A DNA stretch of 64,000 nt from Trematomus loennbergii. Its lineage: Eukaryota > Chordata > Actinopteri > Perciformes > Nototheniidae. Positions within the stretch are counted from its first letter, which is position 1, and the number at the start of each line of letters is the position of its first letter. The stretch is taken from positions 12,020,325 to 12,084,324 of the forward strand of contig JAAOOA010000033.1 in assembly GCA_012861695.1 (NCBI GenBank), read 5' to 3'. The notes under the pieces were generated by a model that was given only the letters and a program-made list of their open reading frames with translations, made no database searches and had not been told where the DNA came from. This document shows positions 1 to 14,187 of the stretch, one piece after another. Position numbers and translations under genes: made by a program.

Positions 1-214
1 TTTTATTTGTCAAATGTAAAATGTCCTGTTCCGTAAAACTTTGTAAAAATCTATTAATTGAAAAATCTATGCCTTATTTGGATAACACAAGAGATTAACA
101 GCAATGAAGATCTGTCTGTGTGTGGTACAGATCTAATGTGCTATCTTAGAATGAACATCTTCTTACTGTATACCCTTTCATCTCCAGGGACCTCATTATT
201 ACTTATCCTACTGG

Positions 215-1674
<1,460 letters not shown>

Positions 1675-1706
<32 letters not shown>
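1675..1706. repeat. (CA)n microsatellite
   Basis: About 15 uninterrupted CA units; it lies in the intron just after the candidate MAFLVRC exon on the minus strand. Confidence 0.95.
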
Positions 1707-1711
<5 letters not shown>

Positions 1712-1765
1712 GCAGCATCCTAAACTAGAGGCTCTGGCCAGAAAAGGGATTACGACATCGCTTAC

Positions 1766-1936
1766 TTTGGAGGACCACGGCTGCAAGCAGTTGGCATAGC
1801 AACGGACCAGGAAAGCCATTTCCACAGGAGGGAGGGTGCCAGCGAGGGGAAGTTTCCCCTCGTTCACCAAGAGATGAAGGAAAAAATGAAAAAATAAATA
1901 AAAGAGGGGGGCAAGAGGCTGTCGCCAATCTCCCTG
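1766..1936 (-). CDS. Candidate alternative first coding exon (18 codons) of a minus-strand gene, probably rapgef
   Basis: On the minus strand a good acceptor (GTCTTCTTGCAG, ending at 1937) is followed by a leader and then an ATG at 1819 in strong Kozak context (GAAATGG). The frame encodes MAFLVRCYANCLQPWSSK and stops at donor GTAAGC in phase 0, the same phase as the end of exon E. PDZ-GEF genes are known to have isoforms with short alternative N-termini. The leader upstream in the same frame has no stop, so the start rests on the Kozak context. The peptide itself is not one I can assign, so the link to rapgef is an inference from strand, phase and position. Confidence 0.4.
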
Positions 1937-2431
1937 CTGCAAGAAGACAATTGTCCAGAGGGTGTTTTCTCCTTTCTCTGATTTAAAAAACCCTCCGTGC
2001 TGAATTGGCAGTAAAAGGTAGAATATTGGCTGGACAGATGTCGCTGTAGAGGAAGACTTCAACTCAAGACAGAACCATTTATATGTCAAGCTTTGTCTCC
2101 ACTACGTACGCATTTGGAGGATCTGCAACAAAGAAGCTTCAAATGTTCCTTAAAAAACTCCTAAATATGCAGAATATTCAAAACTGATCCCAGAGCTGCG
2201 TGGTCCAAGATAAAGCCAACCTAAAATCCAAATTCAGTAGATTTTTCTTTTGAAAGTTAAAGGTAGAAACTCATGAAGTAATTTCTTCAATTTCCTCTAG
2301 AGAAGCAGATGTTCCTCTCCTTAATAGATGAGCCAGTGCTGGGTAAAAAGAGGGGCTTGTCTGTGCATCTGCAGCCCCCTGGGATAAATCCTCTTGCCTG
2401 GCTTAAAGTCCTCCAAACAGTCTCCTCTCAC

Positions 2432-2890
2432 CTCCAAAATAAAATCTGGATCCTTTGCCTGCAGCTGTCCTCTTCTCCTCACTCAACTCCTCTCTCTGTC
2501 TCTTTGCAACTCTTTTATCTCTACAGGGCTCCGGTGCATGTGCGTGCCCAGGGGTGCAGCTCCATGCAGGGCCCAGTGATCCCACTCCCCTTAACCCGCT
2601 CTCTTCCCTGGTTAGCGCTCACACCTCACACCGGCATTCTTCCTCTTCTCTCCCGCCCTCGGAGAGAAGCTACAGTAGATGGGATGCTGCGCTGTGGAGA
2701 GCCAGCTGCTAATGGGGAGAAACGGAGGAGAGAGTGTGAGGAGGGAGGAGGGAGAAGGGAGGAGAATCCAGCTGAAAAAGAATGACATCACCTGTGCAGC
2801 GAGCGAGCGAGCGAGGGAGAGAGGGAGACGGTGGGGAGGGGAGGCGGCGTGAATGACGCGAGATCAAGCCGAGGGAAACTGCATTAGATG
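2432..2890 (-). promoter_or_regulatory. GC-rich promoter and non-coding leader exon candidate (minus strand)
   Basis: This is the most CpG-rich stretch of the left end. It contains a run of GCGA units (2798-2815), a GCGGCG cluster, and a TGACGCGA motif resembling a CRE half-site (about 2855). Reading on the minus strand, it ends in a good donor, TTGGAG|GTGAGA, at 2432/2431. The next acceptor in that direction (1937) leads to the ATG exon at 1766-1936. Short upstream ATG frames ending in TGA or TAG fit a 5' leader. The transcription start cannot be fixed from sequence alone. Confidence 0.4.
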
Positions 2891-4725
2891 GATTGGGTGC
2901 TGAGCAGATGTGGACGAAATGGACAGAGAACAGGAAAGACAGAGATGGAGAGGAAAGAGCATCGTTATTGATCAGCTGGTAACATAAAGCCGAGTTTATT
3001 GAGGCAACCCCCTCCCCTTTGTGAACACGTCGCATAAATTACAAAGAAAGGGGGCTGGGGCTGGGCATAAATCACGGAGCCCCCTATCAGATACAGAGAC
3101 AGACGCTGGCGGTATTTTAGCGAATGTGAACATGAGGCACAATAGCACATGATGATAATGGGTTTTCCCCCGTCAGAATGCCCCCCCCCGTCTGGAGGAT
3201 TTGTGACACGGTAGATGGGATTTGACGTTTAATAAACAATCACAGATAAATCACTCTAAAAGCAGCACGCTGAGCAAAACACTCAGATGATAAAGGCATC
3301 AGCTGTAAGTGTCACTATTCAAAGCAGACCTGGTTCGTCAGCAGCCACACATTATTACTGAATGTGGTTTATCCCACTTCTACCAGATTTGGGATAACAC
3401 CCAGGAAATTAACACAAGAAAGAAGAGTATCACATTGGCTTTTTAACCCTTTAAATTTGCAATCTAACAACCACAATTCCACACTTCAGTAAGCGTTGAT
3501 TTGGTGGTTTAAAATCCTTTAAGGTGTCTAAAAAGGGTTCAAACGTCTAGGTAGACCGAGTCAAATGTGGTAGGAAGTGAACGTTTTTAAGAAATAATTT
3601 AGTTATGAAGTATTATAGGTAACCTTGCCAACAAAAAGCATTTTACTAAATCATTATATCAACTTTTAAAGCAATCAGAAGACCTTTAGTGAGAGCAAAT
3701 GAAGCAGAGACTCAGAGGAAACACAGAGGATAAAATGAGCATTTCCTCACAGCTAAAAAGGTTATTCAAATGTAAAACACTGTATCAAATATGCATATTG
3801 CATTTCTTAAGTTGCGTGCATTGCATTGTGAGATCTGCAATTTATAACACTGCATATGTCACAACTTGTGTATAATTTAGATTGCTTACTTTATTATGAC
3901 ACTTATAAATGAATGCTTCTGACACTGAAGGCAAGTCAAAATAACAAAAAAAGAACTGTTATTAAAACACAGTTATTATTTCCTGGTTTAATGCAGAGAC
4001 AGTCACTAATGCTGAGGAGGTAAAATAGTTTAAGTTGCACATATGGGAAGAAATAAAAGCCCTTTAATTCCTTCTGTAAAGATTGTAATGATAAAATAGT
4101 AATACAAAATGATGGTCTATTTTTAGTGCTTGGCCCTTCTTTCCTGCTTCCTTCTCGTCTTGCTCCTAAATGAACCAGCTTGCGTACGTGGCTGTTTGAT
4201 TTGAGGAAAAGATGAGAGAGGAGGGATGAATTGAAACAGAAACAATAGGATCTGTCTGGGTGTTTGAACGGCTGATTCTCCTCCAGCAGAGGAGAGATTC
4301 AATCTTCTATCTCCACACACTTCAGAGGGGGAGAAACTCTCCCTTTCTCCCTTTCTGATCTCCCCCTCCCTCAGTAAATCCCCCCACCTCCTATTTTTCT
4401 TAACCTCCTTGCTACCTCTCTCTGATTTAAAATGCCTCGGTCTCTTTCTGCTATGAACCAGGATCCCTTCCCTCAGTTCTCTCTCTTCTATGTGTGTGTG
4501 TGTGTGTGAAACCATACGCACATCCCAGCTAGGAATGACATCATCCTTTTAGTCCGCAGCCAATCAGATGCAAGCACATGGAGCTCTGCCTTCAGACGGG
4601 TGTTATGTACACAAGAGGGGCAGAAACATGTAGGAATACATGGGGAGACAGATGGATAGATGGGTGGGTAGAAACATTGATAGACAGAAAAAAAAAACGT
4701 GTTTGTCTCATGAGATAGTGTTCAG

Positions 4726-4728
<3 letters not shown>
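2891..4728. other. Non-coding, no gene recognised
   Basis: Upstream flank of the GC-rich leader. A C9 run occurs at about 3181. A purine/pyrimidine-skewed block at 4135-4490 contains a 132-codon frame of low-complexity character. Confidence 0.6.
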
Positions 4729-4820
<92 letters not shown>

Positions 4821-4840
4821 GCGTGTGTGTGTGTGTGTGT
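4729..4840. repeat. (GT)n microsatellite
   Basis: About 56 GT units with two GCGT interruptions near the right end (4815-4822). A shorter GT run lies at 4490-4508. Confidence 0.99.
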
Positions 4841-6376
4841 ACTAACTGCAGTATTTTTCCTTTTGCATACTACTGCGCAGCACTACATCATTCCCTTGCC
4901 CTGCTGTCAAAGCCACAGCCCTAATAAACATGCAAACACAGAGCGGCTGCTTTTTGCTTTTGAAAAAATACAACAGGCTAACTATGGGCGAGACACATCT
5001 TCAGAAAAAAAAAAATGTAATCACTTTTCAAAGTTCGAGGCTTCTTTAGTTCAGCCACCCCGCTGTTTTGCAGTAAGGCCGCTTACAAATCTATCTTTAG
5101 ATGATCTGCTGGTTTTAACATTAATCAAATGTTCTGATTAATTATTCATAGAGCAACAAGCAGAAACGCTGATTTATTAATAAATTAACTGAGTTAGAAG
5201 CCAAAACTTTCCTCATATGAGTGAATGCGTTGCTTTGCTTCATCAATGATTAATGCTACAAATTAATCAGACCATCCACATTCAAATGAAGAATGTATAA
5301 ATCATTTTAGAAATGTACCTCCTGATGAACTAAGTCCTGCACTTGTTACACATATTGACCACTAGGACGTTGTTACAAAGCTAAGCAATAACCAAACGTG
5401 CTGCTAAATCAACAAAAAATGTTTAATTTGTCTAACAGGCAAAAGATTAGGCTATACCTGATGGGTCTGTAAAAAACTTAGCTCAGATAGAATACATTAC
5501 CTCAGACAAAGAGCACACAGATTACATATGCTGACAAAATCCAAAAGAGAAAAGATAAAGAGACACAAGAAAAGACAGCAAGAGTCATCGTGACATTAAT
5601 AACTACCAGATAAAGGAAAGTATCTCCACACATAACGGTGTTGTAGCAGTTTAGACACATTTATCTTAATTGATTTCCATTTGAGAGGAATTTAGATAAG
5701 TTAAAGTCAAAACTGTCACAAGAAGACATTCGGTTTTAGACTCAAAATGAACTAGAACGTGAAGGGGTCACGCGTCTCTTGTGACTGCCCTCATTTTGAG
5801 ATCAAACCAGAAAAGGAAAGACACCCTTGTGTTCTTACGAGTGTCAGAAGAAAGGTTACTGGTACTCAGTGTGTGCTGACGTGGGATCAGTCTGCAAAAC
5901 AGGAGCAGGATACACGTCACACAGGAAACACTTCCTGGAACAGTGGCTCTGTGATTGTGTGTGCATGTGGCAGCTTCAGTCAAGCGATAAAAAGGCAAGG
6001 AAGTCGGAAAATTCAAAAGGGAAAATCAAAGTTGGAGAGAGAAAGAAAGAGCAACGAGGAAAACAGATTTAAAAACAGTTTTAAACCACAAAATGTATGA
6101 AAACTGTCAACGTCTCTGCACTACATGACACATTCAGACAGGCACCAACAGACAGGAAGTGTGACCTGCCCAATGGCAAGCCGTCAGACAGACTCACACA
6201 CATGAGACAGTTTGAACTGACTAGACGTACACACCGCATCCTGTGTGTCTGTGTGTGTGAATGTGTGTGTGTTCACTGAGGGGGTCCTGTCTCTGTGTGT
6301 GGGACAATCGCCCCCCTGGGATACTGCACGCTCATTTGAATACCCTCACATGCTTGCAAAAAGTGCACGCCAGCAT

Positions 6377-6378
<2 letters not shown>

Positions 6379-6435
<57 letters not shown>
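6379..6435. repeat. (GT)n microsatellite
   Basis: About 28 uninterrupted GT units; a GT-rich imperfect stretch precedes it at 6241-6272. Confidence 0.99.
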
Positions 6436-6436
<1 letters not shown>

Positions 6437-6484
6437 TTTCTTGCAACCGCTCACAGCTAATCAGTTCTGCCAGGCTAATTAAAG

Positions 6485-6551
6485 TGCTTGAGTTGGGTGC
6501 TTGAGTTTGGTGCTTGAGTTTGGTGCTTGAGTTGGGTGCTTGAGTTGGGTG
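6485..6551 (+). repeat. 13-bp minisatellite, five copies
   Basis: Five head-to-tail copies of GTGCTTGAGTTGG, alternating between GTTGG and GTTTGG variants. Confidence 0.95.
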
Positions 6552-8322
6552 TCCATACAGTCATTTCAGAGAAACTGGGTCTCTTTTACAACACAACTAA
6601 TGAGGGGAGATATAACCCCGCTCTGGTTTGGTGCATCACATCTTTTTTGCAACGTCGAGGCAAGGCTGGATTTTTGCATCAGTGTCAGACTTACAGGAAA
6701 CACTGGGCTGTGAATGTTACGTTGCCGGTTTGAATCTGGAGTCACGATTTGAAGAGCCAAAGTTAACGTATTCATAAAGCCCTTTTTTGTCTGATTCATT
6801 CATTGATTTTACAATCCAAAAAAACTAAACAAAAACTTCAAAGAAAACTTTCAAATGTTTTGTTGCAGATTTTCTGTCAACTGACTTTTCAATTATTCAA
6901 CTAACGGCTTCAGTTACATGACAATGCACTCTTTTGAAAGGGAGGGGGACATATTGTAAATCTTGCTGCTTTAACAACAAGATTTACAATAACATTGGAT
7001 TTCAATTATTAAGGTAAGGCAACAATCACTGTACCCTGAAGAACTGTTTAAACTATTAATAATTAAGTGTTTTAAAAAGTTAAAAAGTTTGTATGTAATG
7101 TGGCCTCACAACATGGAGTCAATGTTAAGTCCCTATATGATCCGATGGTTTCCTGTGTACAGTAGACGAGTACACAACTAAGTCCTACTAACACCAAAAA
7201 CATGTACAACCGAAACAAACGTTCATGCAACCAACACAAAGAGACAACTATGTGAACCATCTGATCACATGTGCTTGTGTGTGAACAAACTAAGTGAGTG
7301 TGTGTGTCTGAAGGACAAGACAGGAATTCCTGCTATTTAAACCAGCCCTTCCCTTTCCGACTACAGAGCCAGGGGGAGATTTAAGTCCAGAAGAACATAA
7401 AACAAAGTGATAAGGGTTCAAAAGAATCATGAAGAATAACTGCAAAGGAGAACACCATATTTATCGAAAATATATAACATTTAGTCTGCAATTTGATGAC
7501 ACTCATCTATGGTTTGACCTCCAGCTGATGCTCTCAGAATGACAGTAAGATGCGTCATGTTTGCGCACATCCTCAAAAACTTGATAAGTGGTGTCTCAGA
7601 AGATAGATGAACTCATGAAGCAAGTTCATTTCTATTTTTCTTCCTGGATAAGTGAAATAAAGAGTAAGAAATAACACAGAGGGTCAGGAGCAGAGGAAAT
7701 CATATTGAGAGGGAAGTATAGAACACAGTGAGTCAGAGAGGAGCATGCAAGAAAAAGATAACTGACAAGAGTAGACACGTGGATGAAACATTTAAACAAA
7801 CAGAAGGAAGGGGGGGGGGGCTGCCAGCAGGATTTCACAAGTTCAATGAGAGGTAAGGGAGGAAGAGTAAAGGCTTTGTTCTTCTACAGGATGTAGGTTG
7901 TTGTTGTTTGGTGCACAACAGCCATCAATTCCCAATGTTGCTGATCTCCTGAAAGGAGCCATTTAGACAACATGAACTAAGGTGGACATAATGAACACTT
8001 TGTATGTTAAGACCTTTGGTCATGGTGTTGCCCACTGTGTCCTTATCTGTGTGCATACTTCAAAATAAAAATGTTATCAGGCAGAGAGAACAGGGAAGAT
8101 GAAGGGAAGCGAGGGGGATGCCAGGGAGGGAAGATGACAGGAGGATAAGGGACAGAGGTAAGAGAAGGAGGGAGGGAGGAAGGAAGAAGCAGAGTGGAAT
8201 AAATAGAGGGAGTTCAATAAGGTTGTGTTCTTGGTGAGGCTGATGTAATGCCTAAAATTAGCAACAATAACAGCCACAGATAGTGCCCCACTGTACACTG
8301 TGCTGCTCAGCGTAATGTACTC

Positions 8323-8350
8323 CACACACACACACACACACACACACACA
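8323..8350. repeat. (CA)n microsatellite, short
   Basis: Fourteen perfect CA units. Confidence 0.95.
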
Positions 8351-9358
8351 TCAGATGTCTGCAGGTTTCAAAAGCCTATTTTTAAAACGAAATTGAAGAC
8401 CAAAGATGTCCCTGCCTGTTACCTTTCATAACCATGCCAGATCCTTCAGAAGGGGTTTGAAAGGTGGTGTTAAATGTTCTTTGTGCATTTACGATGGATG
8501 CAGCACTGGGCAAACTGAGGTCTGTGGTTGGTTGTTTAAAGGCATCGGTCCAAGACTGCGTAGCATATTTTCAGCCCGAGTCACAATTTGAGGAAGTAAA
8601 CAAGTGATTGATTTGCACATGATCGTTGTAGCAGAGCAGCTGGTAGGATGAACAATATTTCTGATGTTTTTGGTTGTGTTCTTCCGTTTGTAGGCAGTTC
8701 CTAATCTAAATCTTTTCTATATGTTTCGTAGATGCAAAGATTTATTTTCTGCTATAGATGTAATCCTTTGATTTGTACAGTTTTCCTTTGAGACTCTTAT
8801 GAGTTATTTGCCTTTTTATTATTATTATATCATTAATGTATTATATGAATTGACAAGCAGCATTATCCTGCACAATAATCAATAACTCACCTTAACTTTT
8901 TCAAATGTTATGTGTTTTTTTTTATTATTAATTTGTATAGTTAATGTTTAAAAATATTGTGTTCCTGACATGTTATTCTATAATGTGTTCATTATGAACT
9001 CAACAGCACATGTCAAATGTATATTTATGTAAAGATGTCGCAATTGAGCAAAGCTTTGCAACACTGTATGTCAATATGGCCATGCTAATAAAGCTATTTT
9101 AATTGAAGCCAGACATGTTACCTTTCATGCAGAAGCAACAACATGTGTAATGGGAGGTTGAATAATAACAATCATAACTACATATATACATTATCAGATA
9201 TTTAGTTTGTCACAGAAACAGGCAACAAATACGGAATCAAGCTTCAAAGTGATTATCAGTTTATCTTGAGGTATACCATACCCCCTCAGTGATAGTCCAA
9301 GCAGGTTAAATAATGTCATGTGTCACTTTCAAGTTCAATTAACCCTAGGTAGATCCAC

Positions 9359-9690
9359 CCCCCCCCCCCCCAGCACCCCCCCCACCTCATCCTCCGACCG
9401 ACCTTCTTCTCTCTTCTGCCTTAACCCCTCTCTACCTTGCCTTTCTCTCACCCCATCCTTCCTGTCCTCCCATTAAATCCCCATCTGACCTCCCCACAAC
9501 CTTCACCTTCCTGCCCTCCATCCCCCGTGCCTCACCCCCACTCCCACTGCACCCCCACTCATCTCTTCATTACCTGTCAACCCCCATCATCTTCCTGTCT
9601 TCATTTCACCTTCCTTTCTCCTGCCTCCACTCCACTTCTCCATTGGTCCTTCAGAGATCCTCGGGCCTATGCATTCATCTTGTTGTAATC
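9359..9690 (+). repeat. Poly-C start of a long pyrimidine-rich stretch
   Basis: A C14 run at about 9357-9371, then C7, then about 300 bases of C/T-dominated DNA. The 83-codon frame through it is Pro/Ser-rich low-complexity sequence and not a credible gene. Similar pyrimidine-rich stretches without gene signals occur at 27480-27930 and 58390-58700. Confidence 0.8.
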
Positions 9691-9799
9691 CTTGATTCCT
9701 TATCACTCTTTCACTGCTGTCTGTCTTCACCATTTTCAAAAAAGTAATTTCAATCACTTTTATGTTCCATTTGATGTAATTGTTAACTTTGCTTTACAG

Positions 9800-10277
9800 T
9801 AGGGCTGTGCAATTAATTGTATTTTAATCGCAATTACGATTTTGGCCTGCCACAATTACGAAAACAGCATAATCGGAAAAAACGATTATTTTGCTTTGCT
9901 AGGTTGTGACAGTGCACTGCAACATATTTGATCTCATTTATTTGTATTTATCATATTTATATATGTTTATTAGCTTGTTGAAGTGCGCTCCAAAATATTT
10001 GTTGATCTTGTTTATTGGTATTTATTATTTTGATATTATTTATTTAAATGTAAATATAAATGTATCATTTATTTGATTTATTGGTTTTTCAGTTGAATTA
10101 TACGTTCAGGGTAATCAACAGTTATAAGATACTGTTCAAATTATTATTTGTATTTTTTTTAAAGTTCAATAAATTGATGTTTTCAAAGTCAATGAATAAT
10201 CTTGTTTAATAATCGTGATGTCAATTATTGACCAAAATAATCGTGATTATGATTTTTGCCATAATCGCACAGCCCTA
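9800..10277. mobile_element. hAT-type MITE, complete
   Basis: The 478-bp AT-rich element has terminal inverted repeats starting TAGGGCTGTGC and ending GCACAGCCCTA. An exact 8-bp target duplication, CTTTACAG, lies at 9792-9799 and 10278-10285; 8-bp duplications are the hAT hallmark. There is no coding capacity. The same family recurs at 53406. Confidence 0.9.
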
Positions 10278-10285
10278 CTTTACAG

Positions 10286-13200
10286 TCTCTCATCCGTCTC
10301 TGTACTAGAAAAAACTAATATTTCCCAAATTGGGATCAATAAAGTACTATCTTATCTTATCTTAGTCATCTTTTACTTCTTCACATTTTATTCTGTCCTT
10401 CCTTCCTCTCCTCTTGATCTTCAAAAGGTTATTCTCATGACATTTGTGATTCACAAGACATCAGACAGTGGAAGGAAAAACAGGAAAGGGTGAAAGGAAA
10501 TCTAGATCAAAAATAAAATGGCAATGCCAAGTTGTGATTTTCCATTCTTTAGACGCTGAGTCACCTGATACAACTGGGTCTTTCTTTGCTGGTATTTTTA
10601 AATAGTTTTCAAATGTTTAACTTGATGACTGAAAGCAGTCCCCTTTTGCCATCTCAGACAAGCATGGTCTTACTTTATTTCCAATTCCCAGTCTTTCTAC
10701 AGAGGGGTTTTTCTAGGCGCACAGTAAAATGACTGATGGATTGAAAGGCTATTATTTCTTCCCATAGGGCGGGATGCCAATGCACAGTGAGATGAAACAG
10801 AGAAACAAAGTACTATAAAAAGTCAAATAAGTGGTTAAAATAAAAAATAAAACTGTTGTTTATTAGGAATTGAACAGAGCAACTTTCTACTCTAGACAAT
10901 AACACCATTATATATAAGGACTGTCCCGCCCTTTAGCAATGATAAATGTATGGACTAACAATTCAAATCTATTAATGTACACTTCGTTAGATGATTTATA
11001 TAATAAAACATTGATACAATTTACATCTTAACTTCAGCCATAAACCTGCAGAGTATCATTTTCATGGTTGAATAGCCAGTATAACAATAAGAGAAATAAT
11101 TATCGAGATGCAGCCCTGCTTAAAGTAGCCTCATTTTCCTAGGACAAATATGCAGTATTTTATTCTCATGGCCTTTCCTATTATCTCCTCCCCCCTTCTT
11201 CCTGGATCCATGTCTCCCCTGGGGCCCCTGGCTGGTCTGCAGTGGCAGAGCTGGCTAAAGGCCCTTGGGGTTCAGCTGCATTCTGATAGAATGAGACCAG
11301 ATGAGTTCAGGAACAGACTGGGCGCATTAAAGCAGCAAGGGGCTTTAAAACAAAAGCAGCCCAGAATACTAAAGCACTGCAGAGTCCAAAGAAAAAAAAG
11401 ACAGACATACTTAAAAACCTGCAAACTTTATATATGTGCATTCAAACACAAGGCTTCTTAAAGACTTTAAAAAAGTACTAAAACACCAGACACACCCAAT
11501 CAGTGAGAAATAGTAGCACACACAGCACCACATGTATATTTTCAAAAGCTTTACACTCGCATACACACTAATGGCCATGAAAATGAAGCCAGGAATATTA
11601 CGGGAATTTTAACAACTTCTTTGTCGCTCAATGCCAAGCAAAACTCTATAAAACTGACCGACAGCAATGAGCTCATTCCAACACAATCAGTGCAGGAAAT
11701 TGACTTTTTTTTTAACAAAACACCAGAGTGGCTGGAGCACAAAGTTCCCAGACAACTTTAACCGGCCTTTTGTAACAATTTTCTTACAAAAGTATCTGGT
11801 ATGGACTAACTTCCCAGGCCAGGTCAGATTTAACAGTATTTGCTGATACAAAGCAAGTGCAACTTCCCATCAGCCCATACAGATGACCTTCAAACCAGAG
11901 GGGACGTTGAAGGATGATGGAGAATCATTTCTCCATTACTCTCCACATCAGGTTAACTGTGTTATGACAAAGCACTGGTATGAGTCACACCTATGACTTG
12001 CCCACGAAATGATGAACGCAACCTTAGATTTAACCTGATTGTAAGCAGTGACGTTAGGGTAACTTGAGTAATGTCCCTGCATGACGGGCACAAGCTCATC
12101 ACATTGAGCTAATATGATACCACCAAAGACAGCATCATCAGGGTCAGTCACTGCTAATGGCCCCCTAAAATAAACTGGTATTTCATGAGGTAAGAGTAAC
12201 AATGACTTTCCAGACCAAGTAAGCAAAAGAGTTATTACAGGTAAAAACATCTAGAAATTAAGATGTTCTGAATTAAAAGAAGACCATTTTTGGATACTTC
12301 TTTGTTGTAGATGTAGAAACAACCTAACCAACCTCATCCTAATCCATTGAGACTGTATTCCTCAACAGATTACCTCCACACAGAGGTTAGATTTAGTTAA
12401 TTTTTTCTTATAGGAGTGATACTAACCTACTTACTACCAATAATATGTGACACAAGCTTTTAAAAATAGTACAGAAAAAACAATATGGCCACTTTCTTGC
12501 AGTGTTACTTCACTTTTTGGGCATTCATTCGCTTCTTTGTAAGCCACTGCAATTATGTACATTAGGGGGCTATAGAAAGACAGATATTTAAATAAAAACA
12601 ATCAAAGATGTGTAACAAGATAACTGTTTTAAATGAAGGGAATGTGGCTTGACAAAATGTACTACTGACTGCCCACAAAACCAACTTTAAAGCAGTCACC
12701 TATCAAACTAGGGACAATTTGACAGCATACAACACCCATATTTCTTAGGCACTCTTGTTGAGAGTTGGGAACTAAGGGAATCAATCCTATTTCTAAGGGT
12801 ATTAATCTATCAATGGCTAAACCCAGCTGTCTCTGGGACATGTCCACACTACTGTTTAGGAGTTAGCTATAATGTGTTGCTTCCTGTGTGCAGAGATTTA
12901 CACAAGAAACACATACCGACAGTATTTATGGCAAGCAGGGCCTGTCTACAGTAAAGAGTGTAATTGTAGACATTTTGCCTGAAGTAGATTCCATAAAATT
13001 ACCTCCTCTATTCCTATTTCAATGTATGTTCGCTGATGCTTTGCAGGTTTTCTCACACTTAACTTGAGTGTGTCCCAGTTTAGCCAGAGAGGGGAAACAA
13101 ATGCTGAAGTGTTTGGAAGGGGAAAAAAACGAAGCAGACGTCAATCATTCTGGTATAAGACACAGGAAGTCTGCTAACCACGGACGTTGCAAGAGACGAG

Positions 13201-14017
13201 GTGTTTCCGGTGTGTATCGACACTCGATTGCTTCAAAACAGACGAGAGGATGGTGCTTCACGCTCTGCACGTTTCCAAAAGCATGTTCAAGATAAATCTA
13301 GGTCGTCACACAGCAACAAAGGAAACCGTAAAAATGAATTGCGTTTTAAAAGCTCAGTCTACTCTATATTCACATTGCTTGTCAAAAATACCAATGTTTT
13401 AGACTCATACCACATTTGGATAAGAGCTGGGCAATACATACATATAAAGGCACTAGATATCATCTTATATTTGTAATATTGTAATATTATTAGTTGTGTC
13501 TTAACCTAGTTTTATAAGGCTATATCACAGAGAAGTGATATAATTTTCTAAATTAACCAGACTTGAAGCTTGACTATTATTGGATGTTCACCCATCAATT
13601 CATCCACATTGCTGGTGACTACTTACAAATTATAGATGTGTAAAAACGTAATAAAACATTCATTGTCCAATCTTCAACATCTTCACAATATTGCTATGGA
13701 CGTAATTGGTCAAAAATAATGGAAGTTGGATCACTAAGACAGCCTTTTGCTGAATTTATTAAAGGGTTGCACAGACTGAACTATCCTGTGCAGATGTCTG
13801 ACCCTGCATCATGTTCAATTAATGACCCTTGGTTTGAGTGGGGTGGTCTGGTGTAAAATCCCTTCGAGCCGGTTCCCCCTTGGAGGTAAATGAGGTGATG
13901 GGTTCATCCATCTCTCTGGGTTTGACCAATGAGAGAGACAGAAACCCAGCAAGGCATCGGATGACTTAATGAAGTGACTTTATCTGTGTGCATGTGTCTG
14001 CTACTGTGCAATGTGCA

Positions 14018-14020
<3 letters not shown>
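10286..14020. other. Intron-like DNA, no gene recognised
   Basis: No exon with credible splice sites was found. A 100-codon minus-strand frame at 11948-12250 is not low complexity but has no recognisable motif. I searched this span for the next rapgef exon (LPADFTKLHL region) without success. Confidence 0.55.
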
Positions 14021-14072
<52 letters not shown>

Positions 14073-14110
14073 TGTGTGTTGTGGTGTGTGTGTGGTGTGT
14101 GTGTGTGTTG

Positions 14111-14168
<58 letters not shown>

Positions 14169-14187
14169 TGTGTGTGTGTGTGTGTGG
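14021..14187. repeat. (GT)n microsatellite with GGTGT and GTTGT interruptions
   Basis: Interruptions recur at irregular spacing (14065, 14080-14083, 14093, 14109, 14133, 14161), as expected from slippage between imperfect units. Confidence 0.99.

Noticed and set aside
4123..4521. 132-codon minus-strand frame rich in Arg, Glu and Lys
   Set aside because: It is a purine-skewed low-complexity stretch; no family resemblance.
11948..12250. 100-codon minus-strand frame of balanced composition
   Set aside because: It has no recognisable domain, no acceptor/donor pair in phase and no ATG-based context that I could support; kept only as a note in the gap entry.
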